This document shows, in pieces, positions 1 through 11,004 of a DNA stretch of 64,000 bases (within the stretch, counting starts at the first letter, position 1; each line of letters opens with the position of its first letter). Source of the DNA: Gaeumannomyces sp. JS-464. Its lineage: Eukaryota; Ascomycota; Sordariomycetes; Magnaporthales; Magnaporthaceae. Under the pieces are notes generated by a model, which searched no databases, was not told where the DNA came from, and saw only the letters and a program-made list of their open reading frames with translations. Position numbers and translations under genes: made by a program. The stretch is taken from contig NGZR01000002.1 of assembly GCA_002197995.1 (NCBI GenBank), positions 3,224,001 to 3,288,000 of the forward strand, in the 5' to 3' direction.

Positions 1-755
1 GTGCGCCATACAGCCCAGCCATAAAAGGTGGGCTACGACGACTTATCCCCTTGCGCGGAGAAGTCGGTTGTATGATTCTCTGGGCTCGTGGGTATCGACG
101 TCGACGCAGCATAGACACATTTCCCTTTAGTTATTTTTCTTCGACGCACTGTAAATGTGTACAATACAAAACTTAGACGGCTGTTTGCGTGCGGGCGTCC
201 AACAGGTGGGAGAAGGCGTCGTCGCATGCGCCCATGTCGGTTCGTGTTGGAGGAGGGCTGGAAACTAAAGGGTGGCCCGGGGACACCGTGCTCTCTCATA
301 AATGAAACGGGCGGATCTAATATCAAGATATGCCTCCCCTCATCTGCCGGACAATCTATCATCTATCATAACATGCGTCCTCCATAGCTGTCTCCATGGC
401 TGTTCAAGATAGCGAAGCAGGTATCCATTGCAGCCCAAGCAGCAGCAACAAACACATACCGAATATAATTATCGAATAGGTCGCGTGGCCCGTGCACGGC
501 GCAATTCAATTCGCGACCTACGGTGCGACTGGACCCACTCGGCACTGACGACACGCAGCGAGGACCTTGACCCCTGCAGCTCCTGATGCGTGTCAATTCG
601 GGCCTGGGTGGGAGCTCCAAAGTGTCCTCTCCAGCTTCACACGAGCCGCGAGAGAATCGCAGCACCACATATAATCTCCCCCACCACCCGGCCTCTGGAC
701 AGGACGACGCCCCCCAACGGACCAGAGGAGCTCGACGCGACTGCGGAGGGCCACG
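1..755. other. Upstream region of STT3
   Basis: No gene is supported here. Open frames on both strands have the biased, low-complexity look of non-coding shadows. The stretch just before the STT3 start presumably holds its promoter and 5' leader. I see no TATA-like element I would defend. Confidence 0.5.
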
Positions 756-3412
756 ATGTCGGCCGGAACTCTGGACATCTATGGCAGCAAGGGCGAGAGC
801 TTCCGGACCCTGCTGCGAGTCATCATTCTTTTCCTGATCGCCGGCGCTGCTATTTCCAGTCGCCTGTTTTCTGTCATCCGTGAGTCTGCGAAGCCTGCGA
901 GCTGCGTCCTTCGCCGCTCCCAAGACGGTTAACTGACCAATTCCTCTATTTCTCCCACTTTAGGTTTCGAGAGCATCATCCACGAGTGTTAGTTGCCCCC
1001 TTCCATGGCTCGAGCCCCAGAATGCCGAGCCTCTCTTCCTCGTCCCTGTCCTCCTCCTCCTCCTCCTCCTCCTCCTCCTCCTCCTCCTCCTCCTCCTCCT
1101 CCTCCTCCTCCTCCTCCTCCTCCTCCTCCCGCACCGCGCACCTCGCCCGCTAACGCCGCGTCCACAGTCGATCCGTGGTTCAACTTCAGGGCAACAAAGT
1201 ACCTGGTCGCCAATGGCTTCTACGACTTCTGGGACTGGTTCGATGACCGCACCTGGCACCCGCTGGGCCGTGTCACGGGCGGCACCCTGTACCCTGGTCT
1301 GATGGTGACGAGCGGTGCCATCTGGCACGCCCTGCGCGCGCTCTCGGTGCCCGTCGACATCCGGAATGTCTGCGTCATGCTCGCGCCCGTCTTCTCGGGC
1401 CTGACCGCCTTCTCCGCCTACCTGCTGACCAACGAGATGACGACGCACTCGTCGGGCCGGCCCTCCTCGCCGCCGCCTTCATGGGTATCGCCCCCGGTTA
1501 CATCTCGCGCTCCGTCGCTGGCAGCTACGACAACGAGGCCATCGCCATCTTCCTGCTGGTCTTTACCTTCTACCTCTGGATCAAGGCCCTCAAGCTCGGC
1601 TCTATGCTCTGGGGTGCCCTCTGCGCCCTTTTTTACGGCTACATGGTGGCCTCGTGGGGCGGCTACGCCTTCATCACCTGTCTGCTGCCTCTGCACTCAT
1701 TTGTCCTGATCTGCATGGGCAGGTACAGCACCCGCCTCTACGTCTCCTACACCACCTGGTACGCCCTCGGAACTCTGGCTAGCATGCAGATTCCTTTTGT
1801 TGGGTTCTTGCCGATAAAGACGAGCGAGCACATGCCGGCATTGGGTACGTCATATCAGTCTTTGGCTTCGTTCTTCTATCTCCCCCACGCCCCGTCGTTT
1901 TACTGACAAGCACATTGGTACGCCAATGCAGGAATCTTTGGCTTCCTCCAGCTGATGGGCTTCCTGGACTACGTCCGGGCCGCCATCCCTAGCCGCCAGT
2001 TCCGCACATTCCTGGTCATCTTCTCGGCCGCCGTCTTTGCGGTTGCCCTGATGGGGCTTGTGGTCGCCACCACGGCTGGGTACATTGCTCCCTGGGGTGG
2101 CCGCTTCTACTCGCTTTGGGATACCGGATACGCCAAGATCCACATCCCCATCATTGCGTCCGTCTCGGAGCATCAGCCCACTGCCTGGCCCGCCTTCTTC
2201 TTTGACCTGAACTTCCTGATCTGGCTGTTCCCCGCAGGTGTCTACCTCTGCTTCCAGAACCTCCGTGATGAGCACGTCTTCATCGTTGTCTATGCTCTCT
2301 TCGGCAGCTACTTTGCCGGAGTCATGGTTCGTCTGATGCTCACCCTGACCCCTGTGGTCTGCGTCGCGGCCGCCATGGCGGCTTCCCAGATATTGGACTC
2401 GTTCATGTCCCTTAGGTCCCCCGACCCCGCGTCCTTGGGCGTCGACGAGGGCTCCGAGGAGTCGTCCAAGAAGGCTGCCAAGAAGGGCGGCCTGAGGTCG
2501 ACCAGCAAGCCTGTTGTCGGCGTCTACAGCACCGTCTCCAAGGCGCTTATCACTCTTGCCATGACTGTGTATCTGCTCCTGTTCGTCATGCACTGCACAT
2601 GGGTCACTTCCAACGCGTACTCGTCGCCTTCAGTTGTGCTAGCCAGTAGGATGCCGGACGGCAGCCAGCACATCATCGACGACTACCGCGAGGCGTACCA
2701 GTGGCTGCGACAGAACACCAAGGAGGACGCCAAGATCATGTCGTGGTGGGACTACGGCTACCAGATCGGTGGCATGGCCGACCGCCCCACGCTGGTCGAC
2801 AACAACACGTGGAACACACGCATATCGCCACCGTCGGCAAGGCCATGAGCTCGCGCGAGGAGGTCAGCTACCCCATCATGCGCCAGCACGAGGTGGACTA
2901 CGTCCTCGTTGTGTTTGGAGGCCTCCTGGGCTACTCGGGCGACGATATCAATAAGTTCCTCTGGATGGTCCGCATTGCCGAGGGCATCTGGCCCGAGGAA
3001 GTCAAGGAGCGGGAGTTCTTCACCAGCCGTGGCGAGTACCGCGTTGACGACGAGGCCACGGATACTATGAAGAACAGCTTGATGTGAGCCCTTCCTCCCA
3101 CAATGCGTTGAGTCATGTTCGTTTTGCTGACCCCCTGATAGGTACAAGATGTCGTACTACAACTACAACAGCCTCTTCCCTCCCGGACAGGCACAGGATC
3201 GTGTTCGTGGCTCTCGTCTGCCTGACGTGGGGCCGACCCTCAACACGCTTGAGGAGGCGTTCACGAGCGAGAACTGGATCATCCGCATTTACAAGGTCAA
3301 GGACCTCGATAACTTCGGTCGTGACCATGCTGCGGCTGCCGCGTTTGAGCGTGGGCACAAGAAGAAGAAGATGCTCAAGAGGAAGGGCGCCCGCCTTCTT
3401 AGGCTGGACTGA
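756..3412 (+). CDS. STT3: Oligosaccharyltransferase catalytic subunit STT3
   Basis: STT3 transfers the lipid-linked oligosaccharide to Asn in N-X-S/T sequons in the ER lumen. I read five exons: 756-879, 964-987, 1168-1844, 1932-3083 and 3142-3412. The splice sites rejoin conserved protein: exon 2 to 3 gives [21 protein letters not shown], and exon 4 to 5 gives [13 protein letters not shown]. Family motifs are clear: the DPWFNFRAT lumenal loop, the SVSEHQP motif (about residue 350) and [11 protein letters not shown] (about residue 544). The many hydrophobic segments and the basic C-terminus ending RLLRLD fit. Length is about 735 aa, usual for fungi. The frame is broken in two places: two extra bases near 1454-1463 (a GGG and a CCC run), and one missing base near 2813-2818 within NNTWNNTHIA. 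Family identity is certain; the breaks look like sequence errors because everything around them is conserved. Confidence 0.95.
1050..1129. repeat. (CTC)n microsatellite inside STT3 intron 2
   Basis: About 26 uninterrupted CTC units form a pure pyrimidine tract on the plus strand. It lies inside the 180-nt intron 988-1167 of STT3, upstream of a GCTAAC branch point at about 1150 and the CAG acceptor at 1165-1167. In other frames it translates as poly-Pro, poly-Arg or poly-Gly, which makes spurious ORFs. Confidence 0.95.
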
Positions 3413-4233
3413 TTGCAGCTTTTGGGAAGTTGTAGCGGTTCTACTGATGATCTGTGCCAAAAAGAATTCCCTAATAGAATCCCAAGAGGATAAAAGGGGG
3501 CGGACGGGATATATCAAAAGTACATGGAAAAGTGCAGGGCATGGACAGGGATAGAAGCCGAGAGCCAGTGAGCTATATCACATTTTCCCTTGTGTTTGTA
3601 CAACCGACCATTTTTGCTAGCTGGCGAAGAGATTGGCTGATCAGGTCGGCATGGCGATCTCAGCTGTGAATGAAAACTGAAAAAAAAATTCAGCCCCCAG
3701 CCCGGCGGGATCAGGCTCGCTGTGGCTTCAAGTTGTTGTGAGCAGTTGGTCGTATGGCAGGATTCGAGCTAGAATCATGGCTCGAGCGACACCCTTTCTC
3801 CACTTTATCTTACACTTGGTTTTCGGTTCACATCCTCCTCACCCTACATTCGCCGGCTGCTCAGGGACTTGGCCTTGGTGTGTTGAGCAACCATCTGAAC
3901 TTGTGGAGTGGAAGATAACAGCCCGACTGTGAGCTCTCCAGTCCCCAGACCCCCGCTCGAGGTCATCCTCCTCCACTTCGACGAGCCCAACGTTCGGAAC
4001 CTCGCCGTCACCCACCACCACCACACCACCACACCCTTCAGCATGCTACTTGAATTTTGAGGATACATTTCCCTAATTTCTGCTATTGTTTCTACTCCTC
4101 TGCCTAAATATTGCGAAATTATCGTCAATCTCTTCGTTTCTTGTCTCCCTCCACTAGCTTGCCTGTGTACCGCTTCCCTCTTGCCACCCATTTCCCTGCT
4201 TTCGCCTTGTTTGATATGTTCTGAAACCTCAGA
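3413..4233. other. Intergenic region between STT3 and the Cys4 protein
   Basis: This holds the STT3 3' end and the promoter and leader of the next gene. There is pyrimidine-rich sequence from about 4070 to 4230. I see no supported gene. Confidence 0.5.
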
Positions 4234-7200
4234 ATGTCCTCCTCGCGCCACACAAAGGGTTCTGCCGAACAGTAGGCAGCAGTCTCTATAACCAATCCCC
4301 AGAATCTCCTTCACTCGGTAACTCCAGCTGACAGCTTCTTTCCTCGCACAGCCAACCACACTACATCGAGCTCGATGTCAGCAAATCCGGACGCACAGTG
4401 ACGGTGTGTCTCGGCGGCGGTGGAGCGGGTGAACCGTCCGAGGCCACCAAGTCCTCGCCGTTGTCGAAGCCGGGCATGACGCGCTTTGAGGCAGCCTCAA
4501 AGGCCGCCCAGGCGTGGAGGAGCACGTCGTCGTCTTCCGCCGCTTCTCGCTCATCGCGTTCCTCTCGAACCACCACCTCTTCCGTCAGGCGGGCATTTCG
4601 CTTCAGGCGCTCTCCAGCCACTACTACCCCTACTGATGATACATGGCCGTCGATACCCGCCTCTGGAAAACAGACCTGCGGCGCGCCTCGCCTGTCGGCG
4701 CCGACACTTGACGATCATGACGGGGCGCACGGCCGCAGACGAAACATCAGCACGAACAGCGACGCCCGCGATGATAGCCGCACTAGCAGCAGCAGCGAGA
4801 CCCTTGCTAGCCCTGTTCAAAATGCCTCAAAGCCAAGCGAGCCCAAGGGCGGCGAGAGTCTAAGCCTTCGAGACCGTCGACAGCGCACTCGCTCAACGAA
4901 CCGCCAAGCAGCACGAGATGGCGAAAACGGCCAAACTCAGAATGAGACGCCCACACCCGCGCCCATGCAGCAGCCCCAGCATTCAACAGGAGCAAGAGCA
5001 GCACAGAGCGTGCCGCAGGTGCCCAGCAACATCTTGCAGCAGCCTGTATACTACGTCAGCCAAACTCAGTCCATCAACGATGGCTGCGCTCCTCAGTTAT
5101 ACTATACTCGGCACCCATGGTATCACTTCCCTGGGCCCATGGTTTCGCCAGCTTACCATCCCGTTCAAAATGCGTACGCACTTCAGGCTCCCCTCCCGAC
5201 GCAGGCGAACCTGCGGCCACCCCTTACGCCACTCACTCCGGCTTGTGCGCCTCCAAACACTGGGACAGCGCCCACTTCTGCGCCACCTTCTGGTCACGAT
5301 CAAAACCTACAGATACAGGTGCCGCAAGTCGTCGTCTACACCTCGGGCAACTCCCCAGCGACTCTGGCGTCGACACCATCCTGCACACACAGTCCGTACC
5401 CGAGCCCCGTGGCCACGACCAGGAGCAACAACGCACCGTATAAGCCTTTATCATGCTCGGTTTCCCGCCGGAATGTGGACAGCAGACAGTCCAAGACCAG
5501 TGTCGAGTCTACTGCTGGGACCAGCCACGGTGGCAGCCGCATGCTTGGGCCGCTGAGCAGGCACTACTTCTGCTTCGGCTGCGGCCGGGTCCGGTCCAAG
5601 AGATTCCATCTGCAAAACCCGCTCAGGCCGGATCAGAACCCGGGCGCCAACTACTGCGCCAACTGCCGCCGCCAACACGCTGCCGAGGGAAGGCAGCAAA
5701 GCCAACAGCGACATGCCTACCCGCTCCAAGACTACCCCGATATCGTCATACCCGAAACTTCAACCATTGCGTCTGGGAGTTGTCTCGACCTGGGCGACGA
5801 GGACGGGTTTGACAACGACGACGATCCCCGGTATCTGGCCGCCGGCAGCTACAACGTGAGCACCCCGACAACAGCTAATGGCGGTGCTGCGGGCTCCAGT
5901 CCTGTCATTCCTACCGTGCTTCACGACACGCCCAAGCGAGGCAGGAGCATAGACTGCAAGTCTCCGCCGGACCGGCTGTCCCGTGCCACTCCTAGAACTC
6001 CCGCCTATACCCGATTCCGGCAGGCCCAGAGCGGCTCGGCGCACAAGCCGGAAAACGACAGTCCATATGCTATGCCTTCGACGCCTTCCTCCCGCGACCA
6101 TCACGGCTGCCAATACCGGCCGCCCAGCGTGGAGTCCGTCATCGATTCGTCCCTCGGCTTCGCCAAGCCATCGGCAGGGCACTCGTCATCACCTCACCGC
6201 CGCCGGCCGAGACGCACGAGCTCGGTCGAGCCGATCCTGCAGACAGCGTCGTCAGCATCGAGGCGGCGGCGTGATCACCGCGCTCCGGGGCCACCAAATC
6301 GGTTCGGACGAGTCAAAAGCGGAGATGGTGACGGCAACGTCGATGCGGGACCTTCTCCAACTACAGTCAGGGGCTCGCCGCCGGTGAGAGACTATCATGA
6401 AAAGGAGGAGAAGCGGCAGCACCACCCCGTGCCGCCTGCGCAATCACCTTTTGATAGTATTAAGCAGGTGCGGTTTGATCCTCATCTCGATCAGTGGTTC
6501 AGCGACCAGCAGCTGTCGTCATCTTCACTGTATGGAGATGGCGAACTTGGCGAGAGCAGCGAGCGGACCGGCGAGACCCAGTCAGGCCGCAACGCCAAGG
6601 ACGGCTACTACGAGAGCGACGGCAGCGCGTCAACGGCCCTAAATGCCAATGCCAGCACTCGAGGCTGCAGGGACCGTGCTAGCCCGGATCCTGAAGACAA
6701 CTATGAGCACGAGGAGATGTATAGCGACCAGGGCGACTATCAAGATCCATTCGCGATCCCGCCGCGCCCGCGCAAGCCGCAGCTCTTCACCGTGACGACG
6801 CAATCCACCTCTGCCGACGATGACACCACCGCCAGCCCTGCATCCCCCAGGTCGCCGTACGGCTCGTTTGCCATGCCGCGCCCGCGCTGCGTGTCGGACT
6901 GGACCACGCCGACGGGATGGCGCTTCCCCACTGCCGACGCCGCCACGTCCCCTAAACCGCCACCCTCGCTCTATGTGAGCCCGACCATCGACCCAGCAGA
7001 ATCGGGAGCAGCCAACACCAAGACCCAAAAGGCGGACGGAGACGTCGACGACGACGGCGGCAACCACACCGGCGGCAATAAGCCTACCAACGACACCCAG
7101 CGCCCCAATCCCCCAGCTGTGCCGCTGTCACCGCCCGAGATCCTAATCTCCGCCGCCTCCTCGCCCGACTGGCACCGCCGGCCGCACTCCACCCCCGCCG

Positions 7201-7739
7201 CCCCGATCGACACGTCCCGCCTCAGCGCCCCGTCGCGGGCGATGCCCATGCCACGACCGGCGTCGGCAGCCGGGCCGGCCCCGGCATCGGCACCGGCCAG
7301 CACGCTCAGGTTCGACTTCTCGTCGCTGGGCGACGGCCCGACGCCGCGCGACGGGTCGGACCCGTTCTACGCCCACTCCTTGTCCGACCGGGAGCTGGAG
7401 CAGCGCCTGGACGAGCTGCGCGCGGGGCCGGCGTGGTTCAGGATGAAGAAAGACGAGGAGGAGGAGAGGGGCGACGACGACGACGGCGGCGGCGGCGGCT
7501 GCGGTGGTGGTGCTGATTATGGTGATGATTATGACGAGTACAACGCCTACAACAACATGAAGGACATGAACGACGGCCCCGCTGGCTCTGACGGCGGCAA
7601 GGGCGAGCGGCTGTCGCCGGTCGAAGAGGGTATTACGACCTGGTTGGAGAAGAAGGCGCCCGGTGGAGGAGGAAGGCAGGGTGACGATGGGCTCTTTGAC
7701 GAGTATCCCGATGTCGGCTATCAGAGTTCACTCGACTGA
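4234..7739 (+). CDS. Large disordered protein with a central Cys4 zinc-binding-like motif
   Basis: Two exons are inferred: 4234-4271 and 4352-7739, about 1141 aa. The first exon is short. Translating through the GTAGGC donor at 4272 and CAG acceptor at 4349-4351 (branch CTGAC near 4328) gives MSSSRHTKGSAEH joined to QPHYIELDVSKSGRTVTV, which reads as an ordered N-terminus. Starting at the first in-frame ATG of exon 2 (4476) would lose this. Most of the protein is Ser/Pro/Gln/Asp-rich and probably unstructured. The exception is at about residues 420-452, where FCFGCG...YCANC gives two CxxC pairs separated by about 26 residues with several basic residues, as in a small zinc ribbon. The C-terminus is acidic and Gly-rich. 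There is no frame break over 3.3 kb. I do not recognise a named family; a nuclear or regulatory role is only a guess. Confidence 0.8.
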
Positions 7740-8488
7740 AGTTTTGTTTGTTGGTCCCCTTTTCTCTTTATTCACCCCGGGTTTTGCTCGCTTGGAACTG
7801 TGTATTGAGGGCTTCCTCTCTCTCTCCCTTTTTGTCTCCTATCCCCCCCCCCCCACTTCCCTTGTACCTTCCCTTTATGCCACATCTCCCGCTAGCCCTC
7901 GACTCTTTTTCTCCATCTAGCGTTGTGTTCCCCTTGTTTCGAGCATGTGCGCGACGAGTCCGTGAGAAGGGAGTCTTTGATTCGCTTTTTTTTCTCATTC
8001 TTGTTGAAAGTCATGTCGAATTTGTTGGATATATATGCCCGATCGGCGAGACCCCTACTGAGGTATCATTCAAGGAGACGAGTAGAGATGGCCAGGCAGC
8101 TCTTGAGATGCAAGAAATCAGTATCCGGCAAGGCTCCCAAGAGATCAGGGCTATTTATAGCAATTCCTCGTCCCCAGTCGCTGGGCTGTATCCCCAAGGA
8201 TGGTCGCGTGGTTGGACGGGCGTGGCTGGCGGGAGATTGCGGCCACTCCGGTCAACGGCTACTTGCATGGAAGCCAGTGAAAGTGCTGGGCGGCGCCGCC
8301 CTGTGTGACCACCGATTTTCCCGACGGAAAGGGGCTGATTTTGTGTCTGCCACTTCCCGCATGATGGTATTTTCCTGCACTCTGCCGGCCCTGTCTCGGT
8401 GCGAGTCGCAGTAGATATCTCACCACCTTCCGTCGTCCGCCACCCGCACGGCATCTACCCATTTGCTCACTACTGTAGGTAGAGAGCA
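7740..8488. other. Intergenic region
   Basis: This holds the 3' flank of the Cys4 protein gene, with a C10 run near 7844-7854, and the promoter of the surface protein. I see no supported gene. Confidence 0.5.
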
Positions 8489-9932
8489 ATGGCGACCACG
8501 CCCGTCTCGCGCACCTCGTCCTCACTGCCACCTCCGAGGCACGACGGGACATACCCGGCGGCAGCGTTGATCACTATATGGACACCACGGCCGGGCTGCC
8601 CCAGCGTGCCCGTGACAGCCGTCGTCTCTGCCTCCTCCGGATGCCTCCCCACAAAGTACCTAGAGGGCTATTGGAGCCGCAGCCAGGGGTTCTACTCGCC
8701 GGCCATCTGCCCATCTGGTGTAAGTAGTCATGCTTGCCCCCTCCTCAAGACCGTCCGTTTTGATGACTGAGACTTGACGCAGTACACATCAGCCTGCGTC
8801 CGCTGGAACGCCAGACAAGGGCCGGCCCTCCTGCCCGGCGAGACCGCGATCCAATGTGCCCCTACGTAAGTATTGCCAAAGGCCAATCTAGGTATCTCTC
8901 TCACAGCCAACAACGCCCGCCCCCGCGAGACTGACGGCCACTCCAGAGGTTACACGTGCGACGGCGACCTCAGCTACGCCTTCAGCAACACGGCGCGCGC
9001 GGCCATGATACAGGTGCGGTGGCAGCAGTCGGACGTCCTGGCCTTCGAAACCCACCCGCTCGTGCCCGGCGTCGTCCCGTCCAAGGTGGACGTCGTCGTC
9101 ACGACGCTCGCGACCACGGCCCCGGACCCGACCACAACCACGCTGCCGCCGCCGCCATCCGACCCAGCAGCCCCCGGCCCCGGCGGGCGGGATGGAGGCG
9201 GCCTCTCGAGCGGCGCCATTGCCGGCATCGCCGCAGGCTGCGTAGTCGCCGTGCTCGCCGTGATAGTAGCGTTGTTGTTCCTCTGCCGTAAACACGTCGG
9301 ATGGGAGCCGCCCGAAAGCAGATGCTGCGCTTGAGAACAGAAACATGGGCGGGAGCAGGGGCGGCTCGCGTCCGGGGCCGCCGCGGCTTTCGATCAGACG
9401 GCACAGCGCCGTCGGACGTGTCGTCGTTGGCGCCGCTGGCAGAGGCCGCAGGGTCTCGTCTGGCCCGCCGACAGCGCAGCCGTCGGGGCAAGAGACGCCG
9501 GCTATTGCGTTGCTGGGACTGCCACCAAATACAGCAGGGGCTCCTCAGGCTGGCCTATCAACAACAGCAACAATAATAACACCACCATCGTCGTTAGAGT
9601 CCACAAGGGAGCCGCCTGCTCCGCCGACGGCAACGCCACGAGAAGCCACAGGGCCGTCGCCTGGCCCGCCGAGCACGGCGTCACCAGAAATCCTGGCGGC
9701 GCTACCTGCTGCTCCGTCGATAGCATCGGTACCGGAGACCGCAGAGTCTCGGGCTTCTTTGCCGACGCCATCCGAGCACGCAGAGCCGCAGTTCGACCCG
9801 CTCACGGCAGCCAGCAACCCCTTTTACATCCAGCAGCAGGGGATCATGAGCCTCATGCAGCCCGCCCGGCCGCGTGCTTCAGTGGTTCGTGATCCGGGCC
9901 CAGACGCGCCCTCCGCCATGCGCCGTATGTAA
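8489..9932 (+). CDS. Fungal single-pass membrane protein with Cys-rich ectodomain
   Basis: Three exons are inferred: 8489-8719, 8783-8865 and 8947-9932, about 432 aa. The donors GTAAGT (8720 and 8866) and acceptors CAG (8782 and 8946) rejoin SPAICPSG-YTSACVRWN and QCAPT-GYTCDGDLSYAF. The N-terminal half has paired cysteines (YSPAICPSG, SACVRW, GYTCDGD) typical of a fungal family of surface proteins of unknown function. Next come a Thr/Pro stalk (TTAPDPTTTTLPPPP) and a Gly-rich hydrophobic TM helix near 9210-9285 (GAIAGIAAGCVVAVLAVIVA). The tail is long, disordered and cytoplasmic. There is no obvious signal peptide at the start. The frame slips by one base just after the TM (9286-9288). Reading on in the new frame gives VNTSDGSRPKADAALENRN without a stop to 9932, so an extra C in CC is likely. 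A 34-nt intron (9288-9321) would also fit but is too short to be credible. Confidence 0.7.
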
Positions 9933-11004
9933 TGAGGGCAGTAGTAGGTACCTACCCAGGGAGGTCGCCATGACTGGACTTCATCCCTTTCACAACAAAC
10001 CTGCCTACGGATCCTTTTTTTTTCTCTCTCTTTTCCATCGTCACTGGTGGAGCCGGGAAGTTGCAAATACATAGGCTGGTCCACGACGAAAAAAAGGCGG
10101 CACCTTTCGCCTGACCACCGCCAAAGAATATGCAGATAAGAATACATAAACTTTACACATTCAGACACTGGACATATGTAAACAGGGCGGATATATCAGT
10201 AGGAAGAATACAGAAATAGAAACCCCTAGGATAAAGACGCTATAAACGATCCAAGAAAAGAACTGGGGGGAAATGGGGACGCAATTCTTAGTTGTGGCCA
10301 AGGCAGGGTTGCTACTTGTTTGGCACCAGCGCTCTGCAAGAACCAGATAAACCTCCAAGGCTGTGCTCTGTTTTTTTTTTTCCCCACAAACTCATCACTC
10401 ACGCCAACTGCCTGTAGGCAGCACCATTACTACACCAAGCTCGCTTGTGTACTTCTTCTACTACCTGTCTTCGCATGTTCTCCCTAATATCCTTTAACGC
10501 CCTAAATCATTAGCGCCCTTGGACACGCACCAATTATGACTGCTTTTCTCGCCGTCCAAGTTCCCCTAGAACAAACAGACGAATGAAACAGGATACTCCA
10601 TATGTTGCGTCCCTATGGTTGTCCTCTCGCAAACATACCACGAGCGTCTCGAGGCATTTAAACGGACAAACGACAAAAGGCAATGCTAACACGGATTCCA
10701 GTCTTGCCAGATATGAAAGGACTGAGAGGGGAACAGACGATAAGGAAGAGACATGCGGTGGAAGCAGGTATATCAAAGCAACAGAAGCCAGATATTACCT
10801 TGAATGAATCCCTCTGTAAAGACGCTGAAAACTCCAGGCCGTTTTTAACCCGCTTACTATCCCATGTATGTAACTCCAGGTCTTCAGGAACAGATGAAAA
10901 ATCCAATTAGGTGGAATAATCATATCATTAATGGATCAAAAAATAATTGGCAGGCATACGTGTAGCGTAGCTGCCCGAACCTCGTCGCAGGTGACAACAT
11001 CCTC
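9933..11004. other. Intergenic region between convergent genes
   Basis: Both flanking genes end here, so this holds two 3' ends. A perfect 12-bp palindrome GTAGGTACCTAC lies at 9944-9955. The AT-rich stretch 10,130-10,260 and 10,900-10,950 may serve 3'-end formation. I see no supported gene. Confidence 0.5.

Noticed and set aside
960..1448. Poly-Pro, poly-Arg and poly-Gly ORFs over the CTC array
   Set aside because: They are translations of the microsatellite in an STT3 intron. Splice sites and STT3 conservation explain the region.
1440..1481. A very short intron to explain the STT3 frame change
   Set aside because: No GT-AG pair of usable length is present, and removing one G and one C restores the conserved protein exactly.
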